Assembly (NCBI GenBank): GCA_964508135.1
Contig: CAZDSU010000026.1
Location: 1 to 64,000, forward strand
Direction: 5' to 3'
Length of the DNA stretch: 64,000 nucleotides
DNA from: UBA6168 sp964508135
GTDB lineage: Bacteria > Bacteroidota > Bacteroidia > Chitinophagales > Saprospiraceae
A model generated the notes under the pieces. That model searched no databases, was not told where the DNA came from, and saw only the letters and a list, made by a program, of their open reading frames with translations. Shown in pieces: positions 10,101 to 18,800 of this stretch. Position 1 is the first letter of the stretch. Each line of letters begins with the position of its first letter. Position numbers and translations under genes: made by a program.

Positions 10101-11185
10101 TGATGAACGGCTGGGACCCGACTGGGAACTGGTTGGTTATTTTTGACCCAGTGAACAGTGTGAACGTGATTCAGGGCGGCGACCCGATGAATGTTTACAG
10201 CGGCATGTCCGTAAAACAGGATATTTCTGGGGTGGAAGTGGTGCTGGGCATCAACACCATCACCGTACCGACCGGCGTGGCAATCCAAGTGCCGCTTGGC
10301 GGCTACTTCCTCACCATCACGGACACGGTGACGCTTTGCAGCGAAACGGCCGTCGTGGAGTTGGTCTGCATCAGCTCGGATGTGGTGGAGGATACCATCT
10401 TATTAGGTACACAGGATACTTTCTGCCTCGACCTTTCGGACTTGGTGGGCAATGTGGTTAGCGCCACGAACATCTGCCCCGGCTCTAACGGCCAGACGGT
10501 GGCTTTCACGATTGACAGCAGCTTCTGCGTCATTTATGAAGGCAATCAACCCGGCCTTGACTCAGCCTGCGTGGTGGTCTGCGATGATGCAGGGCTTTGC
10601 GATACCACCTATTTTTACATTACCGTGCAGGTCACGAACGATTCACTGCCGATAGCGGTGGACGACCTTGATGGCCTCACCGAGCAGGACGACCCGACCA
10701 TCATCCAGGTGTTGGACAACGACACGGTTCAGTTCCTGTTGAGCGTAACCGTCGTTGACCAACCTTCCCACGGTGAGGCACAAGCATTGCCGAACGGCAC
10801 CATCAACTACGTGCCCGACCCAGGCTACTGCGATGAAGATGTGCCGGACAGCTTTACTTATGCCATCTGCAACCCGGTTGGCTGCGACACAGCGACGGTA
10901 TTTGTTACGGTGATTTGCGCTTCGCTCGAGATTTTCGAGGGATTCTCGCCAAACGGGGATGATGTGAACGAAACCTTCAAGATCAATGGCTTGCATCAAT
11001 GGCCGAACCACCACCTGCAAATCTTCAACCGTTGGGGCACGTTGGTGTACGAGGCCACGGACTACCTGAACGATTGGGGGGGCACGTACAAGGACAAGAA
11101 ACTGCCAGATGGCACCTACTTCTACATTTTGGAGCTTGGCGACGGCGGTGGCACCAAACGGGGGTATGTGGTGATACTGAGGTAG
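4172..11185 (+). CDS. Gene A: 2337-residue exported CHU_C (T9SS type B) protein with SprB-like repeats
   Basis: Giant secreted surface protein. A signal peptide is clear if translation starts at the internal ATG at 4217 (MKPIKYFPHFATILVAAFCL...TATA). The ATG at 4172 adds 15 polar residues and is equally possible. Order of parts: an Ig/PKD-like domain (about 58-127); six SprB-like repeats of about 80 residues (128-613) with recurring YSI(N/D)GG..WQ and PxxCGxxNGxIxI; then about 1500 residues in which Ig-like domains ending CDTTxFxVxV alternate with four copies of a module of about 180 residues carrying (F/W)DPxGNW; two shorter related units (about 1607-1790); a cadherin-like domain (about 2157-2250); and a C-terminal CHU_C domain from 2254 (FSPNGDDVNETFKI). 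CHU_C marks export by T9SS and, in relatives, attachment linked to gliding or adhesion. Rich in Cys and Thr. It is monocistronic, with a strong terminator 34 nt after the stop. Confidence 0.9.
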   Translation: MEKRNEHFEQTLKEHMKPIKYFPHFATILVAAFCLFGQTATADSFPDGIHSNWLNPWSVSAGPDVSICFGSSTQLQATGANSYIWAPATGLSCTNCPNPIASPNVTTTYFVTGDDGTMDEVVVKVLSPPVILDVDVNQPTDCNLHNGSISITTLGLDPYEYSIDSGMVWQNNGVFTALGPGNYSVQVRGSNGICVVNGGNFTLNYPPSPQILNILANDPTFCDVANGSIVVSATGGISPLQYSIDAGQTWQVLNTFQLLGSGNYQIRVRNANGSCAISGGSVTLTGSPDEAIIDNIFVASPTNCDEMNGLITVVVPNNGGQFEFSINGGIDYQPSNNFTGLDEGVYHVFVRRTDGTCTKSGGYVTLSSPNRPIIYGVSTVNPQGCGSQSGNITILTFGPSTLQYSIDGGTTWHSNNSFPNLPVSTYSIAVQNSDGSCFTPDGTVTLTEPGPPVIGAVNAANPTACGLANGAISISATGVGLLEYSINNGASWQLASTFNNLAEGSYQVRVRFVGGGCPVSYTSNPVVLDAPGAVPVISAINQTQPSSCGVTDGAISIAASGSGPLSYSINGGASFQSFNVFNNLPAGGYQIVVALTGSNCSTTTSANLFYSGCTDTVQVTIPGNANTDYCIDPAVFNNLGTITGAGFCDPGSVLTVAAISINQNCLTLSPAPGFTGVSTDLICTVHCFNNSNICDTTFLQVTVQGVVNCDDVFATDTVTLDYVGDPTNYCVPVPLTDLLGFELYLNGNPLVSPFACDYEPTIAYSYTFLPGAGFSGPYSLDAWTVNSNTYSGFFNDANGLLALMLAFDPAGNWQINLASGLIYGGDQNATYDDMQVTHIPTGTESILNTNTTFLPTGFTVGLSDPGVSVLIVQNPANGCADTLYINAELNPTTTDTVFLMTTVNTPTIANCLDGSELPGGVIVNVGYCNVPSNGAAPLTSPTCVYYIPNLNFAGQDEFCMVFCDGGFPQVCDTTYFIVNVLPENDTVYLTIPVGETSVDTCLGNFVIELPGGITSAGFCGINSAEISGTVNGNCLIFNGNGTFYGTTTVCVNFCSGGFCDENTFIVTIVTTVVCDEIFDQDSLSFNTPTANNSLCIPIPTSEIFNYNVTLDGVAYTQSFTPCDFDNLVVYSYANLPAGPYTVNSWTANGTLHSGIVSNIADLVATMNTWDPTGDWVVNAATQTIQGGQGGTYSNLVITPAGGAPQTLTVNLVQFWFGSGMDIAGYGSHEVIVTAANGCADTVQVTFVEHVFSTDTLVFNTTLNTTINQICGNTDELLGNLFSISFCGVPNNGGFVPTSATCFSYTPNFNFIGSDTVCVVFCDDNFVPVCDTFVFVINVTEPCPEIFNPNEIFVSLQNGAGEACLPIAPAQIIDYQITLDGLPYGGTLTPCDVDQVFIYNFAQVFGQGANGPYSVSWQANGQNFTSVVQNMQELVAQMNVWDFAGNWNIEQPTFSIISTNDNGVYGNLIITHIVTGILSTIAPDFNGIPFGTAVQINGAGQHELVVESQVDGCSDTLTINALNGVNQLDIFTYEELPSNVECIDITGLPGIFQTLAICQQPQNGTIAIVGNCFTYTPAPGFVGTNTGCVVACDNLGNCDTTLLNITVGALCSLFDVFPATTQQVQVLDCADIAAYCTPILFDSIGNYGVLDNGFPYTGGFVVCNGQFAQIALDTGFHEMVFVQMSTGCQDTLLANVTCTSDDGCGIMALSPLTIGVDDCNETTQFCVSVLATDLPNFLITDNGAAFGGTIGLCDLNGTTVGLTIDTGLHVLILEDTVKGCADTFEVNVLCSIIDDVTIDTTVEQGGSLVLCLEDFGYLAATIDSVASVCLGNGNTSFSVDTTTWCITIVGEVVGLDTACFEVFIGDTSAIFTANIEVTTPCPIFIPGGILATGVPCSVDTGLICLPITFLELTNKTLQLDGLPYTGPLLPCGIDSTFILNYNALPSQGLIGPYTIQSWSVNGTPFTGVFNTVQELADLMNGWDPTGNWLVIFDPVNSVNVIQGGDPMNVYSGMSVKQDISGVEVVLGINTITVPTGVAIQVPLGGYFLTITDTVTLCSETAVVELVCISSDVVEDTILLGTQDTFCLDLSDLVGNVVSATNICPGSNGQTVAFTIDSSFCVIYEGNQPGLDSACVVVCDDAGLCDTTYFYITVQVTNDSLPIAVDDLDGLTEQDDPTIIQVLDNDTVQFLLSVTVVDQPSHGEAQALPNGTINYVPDPGYCDEDVPDSFTYAICNPVGCDTATVFVTVICASLEIFEGFSPNGDDVNETFKINGLHQWPNHHLQIFNRWGTLVYEATDYLNDWGGTYKDKKLPDGTYFYILELGDGGGTKRGYVVILR
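4553..6010 (+). repeat. Six tandem SprB-like repeats inside gene A
   Basis: Six diverged units of about 240 bp (about 80 residues), each with a segment like CxxxNGSIxI followed 20-25 residues later by YSI(D/N)(S/A/G)G and a closing (Y/S)xVxVRxxxGxC. The pattern matches the SprB repeat seen in gliding-motility adhesins. Conservation is at protein level; DNA identity between units is low. Confidence 0.75.
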
Positions 11186-11682
11186 TTACAAAGGAGATAA
11201 TCACGTTAAGTTGAATTGAAAGGCCGGGCAGCCATGTGGTAGCCCGGCCTTTTCTTGTTTGGCACCAACCTGTTTGAACATATTCGCTAGTCTGCCAACT
11301 AGCTAAACCCCTCATTCTTCCCTGGAAATTCTGGTTGGTCTGTACCCAGCAAGCAACATAATGGCAGCCTTTCTTACTGCCTGACCAAACCAGCCTGGCT
11401 ACTTGAGTTTGGAATGATTTTAGATTCCAACGGATGGAAGCAGAATGTTTTACCGCTTTTTGCTTAAAATTTCGATTGAATTGAAACCTGATGATTTCGG
11501 ATAAATTCTTGAGGATCAGTTTTTTAGGTTGAATTTTTTTGCTTTTTGAAAGTCCCCTCAGTTTGTAGTTCCTCCCATACAGAATAGATTTCGTGCTCCT
11601 TCGATAGCTCCCGAATCATGCGGTGGCTCGTCCTTCTGTTAATAAATTCACACAATTCAAAGACCCAAGCTGGACAATCACC
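11186..11682. other. Intergenic region between genes A and B
   Basis: 497 bp. It carries the gene A terminator (11219-11254). In the remaining 430 bp I see no gene, only A/T-rich DNA before the B start. A short antisense frame (11524-11706) is noted under rejected items. Confidence 0.5.
11219..11254 (+). terminator. Rho-independent terminator of gene A
   Basis: A perfect 11-bp stem (AAAGGCCGGGC / GCCCGGCCTTT) with a 12-nt loop, ending in TTTTC and placed 34 nt after the stop codon. Confidence 0.88.
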
Positions 11683-14600
11683 ATGACGATGCGTAAACTT
11701 CAACATAAAACTTGCCTAGCTACCCTTGCCCTCGCCTTTTTGGTTTTTGGTGCGAATGCCTCGGCATTTTCGATAGCCAAGAAATCCTTTTTGCAACTGA
11801 AGACAAGTGTGAACTTGAAGGCCAAGTCACTTGGTTTCGAGGGCGAAATGTTCGTGCTGCAACCACCACCGCCCAGCACCGTCTCCGTTAGGGTCAACGC
11901 AAGCAGCGACGATGCGGAGCAAAACCTCTCCACTGGCGCTGTATCCCTCACTAGCAACGACCTGGAGTTTACTGCAGATGGGGCCACTTCCCAAATCGTC
12001 GGAATGCGCTTTGTGAACTTGGCCATTCCGCAGGGTGCTACCATCACCTCCGCTTACCTTGAGTTGCAGGCAGATGAGGCGGGCAGCGCCGCCACTTCTT
12101 TCACCCTCTGGGGGCAGGCGGCTGACAACCCTAGCACTTTCACCACGGGTGCTAGCAACATTTCCAGTCGGACAAAAACGATCGCCTCGACAGCTTGGAA
12201 CTCGCTCCCCGCTTGGGTCATTGGCACGAAGTACCAATCGCCTACCATTGCCTCCGTCGTCCAGGAAATCGTCAACCGCCCGAGCTGGGCAAGCGGCAAC
12301 AGCATGGTATTGCTGGCGCAAGGCTCCGGTACCCGCACGGCGGAATGTTATGACGAACTGCCATCGGCAGCGCCTTTGCTGGTCATTAGTTATACCATTG
12401 CCGAAATCTGCAACAACAGCATTGACGACGATGGCGATGGACAAGTTGACTCCAACGACCCCGATTGCGCTTCTTCTAGCGCTTACGTCATTCAAGAATT
12501 CTACCTGCCATACCCCGAAGACCAGGCTTTCAATGCGTTCAAAGCCATTTTCCCGAACAACGTGAGTTGTGATTATTCGACCTCCATCCCGAACGTGGCC
12601 GCTCCGTTGCGATGCTATATTTCCATTTCACCGTTTCTCAACAGCACCATCGTCTATTACGACCAATGGGAGGACGGCTACGAAACGGAAATCACAACGC
12701 CAACTCAGGCCTCCACAAAAATCTGGGGCGACAGCAATCCGGCCAATGGCATCCCGCCCGGTTTTGCCACCGACATCATCAACGCAGGGCAAGCCGTCAT
12801 CTTGCAAAACAACATCAACCCTTCCAATCTTCTATTGGTGGATTACGATGGCCGGGACAGGATAGGCGTTTCCAAACCCGTCAGCGTCACCAAATCCAAT
12901 TGGGCAACAGGCTCCGAAACGTTGTTGGCAGGTACGATGCTCGTTTATCCGACCGCCGATTGGGGTACTTTTTTCAAACTGCCGCTGGGCGAAAATGTCA
13001 ACACCTCCATTCAATCCTTTTCTTATTCCGGCTTTTCCGTAATGGCTCAAAAGGCCGGAACTTTGGTGAATATTGATGCTAACGCGGATGGCAGTTTTGA
13101 AACCAATGTCACTTTGGGCAAAGGCGAGGCGTACCATGTGAACGGTGGCGTGCAGAAAGGCGCACGGATCCAGTCTTCGCTCCCGGTGCAGGTTTATATG
13201 ACGACTGGGGACTATTGCGATATTTATGAAAATCGCTGGTTCAACATTCCCTCGCTCGACAGGTGGGGAAACAGCTATTTCGGCCCCGTTTCTGGTTTGG
13301 ACAAATTGTACCTGATTTACAATCCGAACACCACCTCCATCACCATCAAACGCAAGAACAGCACCGGGAACATGACCGACCAAGTCATAGCCGCCAACGC
13401 AGTGGCCACCACGACGGGCATTGCAAACACAGGTTTCAAGTTTTACAGTCAAGACGGAAGCCCGTTTTTGGTGCTGGCGATGAGCGATGCTTCTGCCTCT
13501 AGTAATGCATCCAACAGGAATTTTGACTGGGGCTCGACCTTGCTTCCTGAAACGGAACTGAACCAGCAGGTCATCGTCGGATGGGCACCCGGGCATGACC
13601 CAAATTATAATTCTTCCGAAAATTCAGCACCCGTTTGGGTGTCGGTTTCGAATGCTCAGGGTAGTTCACTGAATACGTCTGCCAAAGTCTGCGTGGATTT
13701 CGATGGCGACGGAACGGGTTCATTTACAGACAGTTATGGTCGGGGGTATGATACCGAATTGAACCTTGCGCCACTGGTCAGCCAAAAAGTGTATGACCCG
13801 GATGGCGACCAAACCAACATGCTGCTCTTCGTCTGCGACGGCAGCAATGCCTTGATTTCGGCGGTTTGGGGCGAGGATGCATTGACGGCTTCACCGGGTT
13901 CGCCGGGCTTGGATATGGGCAACGGCATTCCTGGCATTGAGACTTTTTATGCCTACAAAACCGGCAATCTTTTCACCGATGTGAACAGCAATGGCATGTA
14001 CAACATCGGCGATGTCGTGCAATTTAAAATCGGAGTCGTCAATCAAGGATTGGTGCAAAATTCAGGCAGTTACAACGTGCAGGATTTGCTGCCGAGCTAT
14101 GTAACTTATGTTGCAGGTTCGACGCAACTGACAAAACCGGGGAATATCGTTTCGGCTATTGCAGACAACGGCTCCACTACTTTTCCGCTTGACGAAGGTG
14201 GGACAAATGTCAGCCTCACGCTCAATCCGGGACAAGAAGCAACCCTCACTTTTCGGGCAACCGTGAATGCCAAACCCCCCGGCGACGGCTGCATGACAAA
14301 CAACGCCTTTATTTCAAAAAACGGCATCACCTACAACCCGACCTGGTCCTTTTGCGTCACGGTTCCCGTTGAAATTTGTGGAAATTCCATTGACGACGAC
14401 CAGGACGGTTTGACGGACTGCAACGACCAGGACTGTTTTGTGGCAGCGGCTGCGGGTGGTCAATTTTGCCTCGCCTCTACCATTGCTTTGACATCATCCG
14501 GTGGCATATCCTACAACTGGTCGGGCCCGGCCAGCTTTATCTCGACGCTCCAAAACCCAACCAGGGCCAATGCAACTGCCTTAATGTCAGGAACTTATAA

Positions 14601-15816
14601 CGTGACCATCACAGGCGCAACTTGCATGGCCACGAAAACTGTCGTTGTAAATGTGGCCAATTGCAGCCCCACCGTGGCCACCTGCGAGGCAACTTCCTGC
14701 GTGGGGGCAAACTTGGTACCCGCCGGGACCTTTGAAGGTTTTTCAACCGGAAGCCCTGGATTTACCACCGATTTCAACTACATAAATTGCGGCAGCATCG
14801 CCTCTGGCTATTATTCGGTATTGCAGTCGGCATCGAATTGCAACCCGCTTTGGACAGCGGCGCCCGACCACACGACCGGCAATGGCAACGGAAAATACAT
14901 GGTCGCCGACTTTGCAACCACCTCGCCGGGGCAAAATTTGAATGGAAACTCGACCTCCGGGGAGTTGTTTTGCGCAGCATCAATACTGGTAAACGCCAAC
15001 ACAACCTACTGTTTGTCAAGCTGGTTTTTGAAACTGTGCGGCTCCTGTCCTGGCAACCCAGACTTGAAATTTACGGTGAACGGAATTTCAATCGGCACGG
15101 TAGCTGGTTCCACCCTCAACGCTGGGGGTTGGACAAAAAAAGGCTTCAGCTTTAGCACCACCGACCTTGGGAATCCCTCAACGGTCACGGTTTGCGTTGC
15201 CCAAAATGCTTTCGGCGCCAATGGCTACGACCTTGCCCTCGATGACATCGAACTTCGTGAGGTTTTGTCGGGCGCAACCCCGACCGTCGTGAACGACGTG
15301 GTGACTTCCTGCGATGACACCCCGTTGACTATCAATGTTTTATCCAATGACAGCGGCTATGCGTCCGGCACCCTGACCATCGCTTCGCAGCCACTTTCAA
15401 CCGCAGGAACAGTTTCAAAATCGGGTACCAACCTGGTCTTTACTCCTGTGCCGGGATTTGTAGGACAAACAAGTTTTGCCTATTCGGTTTGCGGAGCGGT
15501 GAACGGTTGTTGTGCTGGCGGCGTGGTCACGATTACGATTGCCCCGGTGACGGCAACGGCAGGGAGCGATGGCCCGGTTTGCGCCGGAACGGATTTGCAC
15601 TTGACCTCCAGTGGAGGAAACACGTATTCATGGACGGGGCCAAATGGATTTACGGCAAGCACCGCTTACGCGACCATCAGCAGCGCAACGGTAGCAGCGA
15701 CGGGGACTTACACGGTGACGGTGACGAACAATTCGGGCTGCTCGGCAACGGCGACAGTGGACGCAGCAGTGAATACTTGCTCGACGAACCACAGTCCAGA
15801 ATGCAACTGTAATTGA
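11683..15816 (+). CDS. Gene B: 1377-residue exported multidomain protein without a sorting domain
   Basis: Secreted protein. The chosen ATG at 11683 (or 11689, MRKLQHKTCLATLALAFL) gives a good signal peptide ending ...GANASA; the frame is open back to 11623. Parts: a DNRLRE-like all-beta domain (about 67-240); a Cys-bracketed Asp motif EICNNSIDDDGDGQVDSNDP (241-263); a domain of about 465 residues resembling the IgGFc-binding type (267-730, with YYDQWEDGYE and VYMTTGDY); a DUF11-like adhesion repeat (755-876); a second Asp motif (about 896); a PKD-like domain; a carbohydrate-binding-like beta domain (about 1008-1196); a cadherin-like domain (1201-1290); and a last Ig-like domain. It ends ...HSPECNCN with neither a type A/B T9SS domain nor the end module of genes C and I. 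Gene C follows after 59 bp, so the two are probably one operon. Export through the inner membrane is clear; final location is not. Confidence 0.85.
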   Translation: MTMRKLQHKTCLATLALAFLVFGANASAFSIAKKSFLQLKTSVNLKAKSLGFEGEMFVLQPPPPSTVSVRVNASSDDAEQNLSTGAVSLTSNDLEFTADGATSQIVGMRFVNLAIPQGATITSAYLELQADEAGSAATSFTLWGQAADNPSTFTTGASNISSRTKTIASTAWNSLPAWVIGTKYQSPTIASVVQEIVNRPSWASGNSMVLLAQGSGTRTAECYDELPSAAPLLVISYTIAEICNNSIDDDGDGQVDSNDPDCASSSAYVIQEFYLPYPEDQAFNAFKAIFPNNVSCDYSTSIPNVAAPLRCYISISPFLNSTIVYYDQWEDGYETEITTPTQASTKIWGDSNPANGIPPGFATDIINAGQAVILQNNINPSNLLLVDYDGRDRIGVSKPVSVTKSNWATGSETLLAGTMLVYPTADWGTFFKLPLGENVNTSIQSFSYSGFSVMAQKAGTLVNIDANADGSFETNVTLGKGEAYHVNGGVQKGARIQSSLPVQVYMTTGDYCDIYENRWFNIPSLDRWGNSYFGPVSGLDKLYLIYNPNTTSITIKRKNSTGNMTDQVIAANAVATTTGIANTGFKFYSQDGSPFLVLAMSDASASSNASNRNFDWGSTLLPETELNQQVIVGWAPGHDPNYNSSENSAPVWVSVSNAQGSSLNTSAKVCVDFDGDGTGSFTDSYGRGYDTELNLAPLVSQKVYDPDGDQTNMLLFVCDGSNALISAVWGEDALTASPGSPGLDMGNGIPGIETFYAYKTGNLFTDVNSNGMYNIGDVVQFKIGVVNQGLVQNSGSYNVQDLLPSYVTYVAGSTQLTKPGNIVSAIADNGSTTFPLDEGGTNVSLTLNPGQEATLTFRATVNAKPPGDGCMTNNAFISKNGITYNPTWSFCVTVPVEICGNSIDDDQDGLTDCNDQDCFVAAAAGGQFCLASTIALTSSGGISYNWSGPASFISTLQNPTRANATALMSGTYNVTITGATCMATKTVVVNVANCSPTVATCEATSCVGANLVPAGTFEGFSTGSPGFTTDFNYINCGSIASGYYSVLQSASNCNPLWTAAPDHTTGNGNGKYMVADFATTSPGQNLNGNSTSGELFCAASILVNANTTYCLSSWFLKLCGSCPGNPDLKFTVNGISIGTVAGSTLNAGGWTKKGFSFSTTDLGNPSTVTVCVAQNAFGANGYDLALDDIELREVLSGATPTVVNDVVTSCDDTPLTINVLSNDSGYASGTLTIASQPLSTAGTVSKSGTNLVFTPVPGFVGQTSFAYSVCGAVNGCCAGGVVTITIAPVTATAGSDGPVCAGTDLHLTSSGGNTYSWTGPNGFTASTAYATISSATVAATGTYTVTVTNNSGCSATATVDAAVNTCSTNHSPECNCN

Positions 15817-15875
15817 CGGTGGACGGCGTGATTTCAATTTAGATTTAGAAAAACAGACACTATTAAAGAGAAACC

Positions 15876-18800
15876 ATGAAGTGCTTTTACAATAAATATT
15901 TTTCAAAAATACGGTTGGCAATTGCCTTTGCCGGCGCATTGCTGGTTTGTTCTTTCCAGGCACAGGCAGCCATCGTTTTGGGAGCAACCACCACCGGTTT
16001 GATGAACAACTCCAACACCGCCACCATCTCGCACACGACGGCATCGGGGTCGAATCGCTTGATGATTGTCGGTGTTTCCGCACAGCAACCAGGCGCTTCA
16101 ATCACCTCCATGACCTACAACGGCACAAGTTTGACCAAACTGGTCAGAGTAACCAACGCGTCACAAACAAGGGTAGAAATCTGGTATTTGGTGGCACCGG
16201 CGGTTGGGACTTTCAATGTGGTGGTGAACAACAGTGGCGGCGAAAACGCCATCATTGGCGTACAGACTTATTCCGGTGTTGACCAGACGACACCTTTCGG
16301 CACCTACGTTTCGGCTTCCTCGATATCCGGTACGACAGCAACCGTCAATGCCAGTTCTGCTTCCGGGGAATTGGTCTATGGCGTGGTAGGTTGGAACAAC
16401 GGCAATGCGAATACCATCGGGGCAGGTCAAACCGAATATTGGGACTTGCCGATGAACAGCAGCATTGCCGGGGCGGGAAGCACCGAGGCCGGTGCTGCAA
16501 CCGTCACCATGTCCTGGACAAACGCAGGTTCGCAGCCGTGGACCATTGTTGCAGTGCCGTTGAAGCCGGTGACTACGGCCCAAAGTTCCGTTTCGGTTCG
16601 GGTCAATCAAGGCACAGATGATGCAGAAGAGGAGGGTCCAACGGGGGTGTACAATGGCCCCGGGGGCATGTACCTCGTTTCCTCGGATTTAGAACTGGTA
16701 TCAGATACTGAAGCCCCATCAACAGGCACCCAAAAAGTGGGTATGCGTTTCAACAGCCTTTCCGTTCCAACAGGCGCGAACATCAACAGTGCTTATATCA
16801 CCTTTCGCGCTGTTGCGGCGGATGGTCCGAACTCAAATTCAGGGGCCACCACTTTGACCATCCGGGGGCAGGCGGCAGACAACGCGACGACTTTCATCAC
16901 AACGGATTACGACATCACGAACAGAACCACCACCTCCGCCTCGGCGACTTGGTCGCCGGGAACTTGGACGACCGGCACGAATTACAATACCGTCGACATC
17001 AGTTCCATCGTGCAGGAAATTGTAGACCGAGCGGGCTGGGCGAGCGGCAACAGCATGGTCATCATCATCACCGGGAGCGGCTCGCGTTCGACCTATGCTT
17101 ATGAAGGCAGCCCATCCACGGCACCCCAATTGAACATTTCATTTGACTCGCCCACTCCCGGCGGTGCGTCCGGCCTACGCACTTGGTTCAAAACCGACGC
17201 AGGTACCAGCCTCACTGGTTCAACGCTGACAACCTGGACAAACCAAAACACGGGCAACTCATCCATCTCCAACGTGACTGGTAGCAGTGGAAACACGTTC
17301 ACCAGCGGCGATGGGATCAGTTATTTGCCGTCCGTTGCCTTCAGCGGTGCCACGCCACCCAGTCTTTCCCATGCAACTACTGGCTCTGCCAATAATTTCA
17401 TGTCGCAAACCAACGGGAGTATTTATAGTGTGCTGATAGACAACACCATTGGGTCGGCCAATTACGCCTTTGGCTGGGGCATCAACATCGGGGCCAACCC
17501 CACGCCCGAACTTTCCTTTCTCCGGGATGGTATCGTCATTGACCCCACCTCCACCACCAACACCATAAACGACCAATGGATTGGCAACGGCGGAACTTTC
17601 GGGACGGAGCCAGCCGTGCTGACCGCTAAATTTTCCATCAACGCTACCGCCGACGACCGTTGCTATTTCAATGGAAAATCCGGCACAGCCGTCAACTTGG
17701 GCAACGAATCCTTTGCCAACGGGCGTTTGTACATCGGTGGCCATGTTGACGGGTTTTCCAATTATGGATTTAACGGTACCATCGGCGAAATCCTCAGCTA
17801 CAATGTCAGCCACTCGGACGCCGACCGGAACAAAATCGAAAGTTACCTCGCCGCAAAGTGGGGCGTGACCCTCGACCAAACCTCCGCCACCAACTACACC
17901 TCCAGCGTTGGAACGGTTTTTTGGAACGCCACTACCAATGCAACCTATAAAAATAGGATCACCGTCATCGGGCGCGATGACCTTTCCCTCTTGAACAAGA
18001 AGCAATCGAAATCTGTCCACTCCGGCCTGAAGGTCAACCTTGGTCTGGGAACCATCGCCGCTTCGAACGCTGCAAACGCAAACACTTTTTCTGCCAACAT
18101 TTCCTTTTTGGCCTTCGGCGACGACAACGGGTCGGTAGCTGCTTGGAGCGAGACCGGCGCACCCGCCAACCGCCAAATCGTAGCCCGCACATGGATAGTA
18201 CAAGAAACGGGTACGGTAGGCTCTGTCAAAGTGCAGGTACCGGACAACAGCGGTACGAATGGCTTACCTGCCGAAACCAATACGGTTTATTTATTGGTAG
18301 ATGCCGATGATGATTTTGATGATGGCGCAACTGAAATCGCCATGACCCTCAATGGCACCAACTGGGAAGCGAACGTGGATTTGACAACGGGGCAATTTTT
18401 CACTTTCGCAACGCGCACCCCGAATGCGCCCGGAGGTGTAACTTCCAACCTGTCGCTTTGGCTAAAAGCCGATGCAGGGACAAGCTCCACAAGCGAAGGT
18501 GGCACGGTTTCCACTTGGAACGATCAATCCGGCGGCGGCAACAACGCCACCACCACTAACAACGCGGGCTGGACCAGCCCCGGTGTCAATCCGCCACTTT
18601 ATCGCACAGGTATATCCACGCTTGGCGTGAACTTTAACCCCTCGGTGGATTTTACGGGCGACAAAACCTTGGACGGAGCCGCCGGGCTTTCTCCAAAACA
18701 AGTGTTCACGGTATTTAAAAATATGACTTCCGGGAAAGTCGCCATTGGTTTTGACGACGTGAACGGCGGCGGCGGCGGTGCCCAATCCACCTTGTATTAT

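Noticed and set aside
11524..11706. 60-residue minus-strand frame before gene B
   Set aside because: It overlaps the gene B start and signal peptide and has no neighbours on that strand. Some phrases look protein-like (ELCEFINRRTSHRMIREL), so a gene remnant cannot be fully excluded, but support is too thin to annotate.
15817..15875. Possible frameshift splitting one gene into B and C
   Set aside because: C has its own complete signal peptide and start, and the gap has stops in the frames I read, so two genes are the simpler reading.
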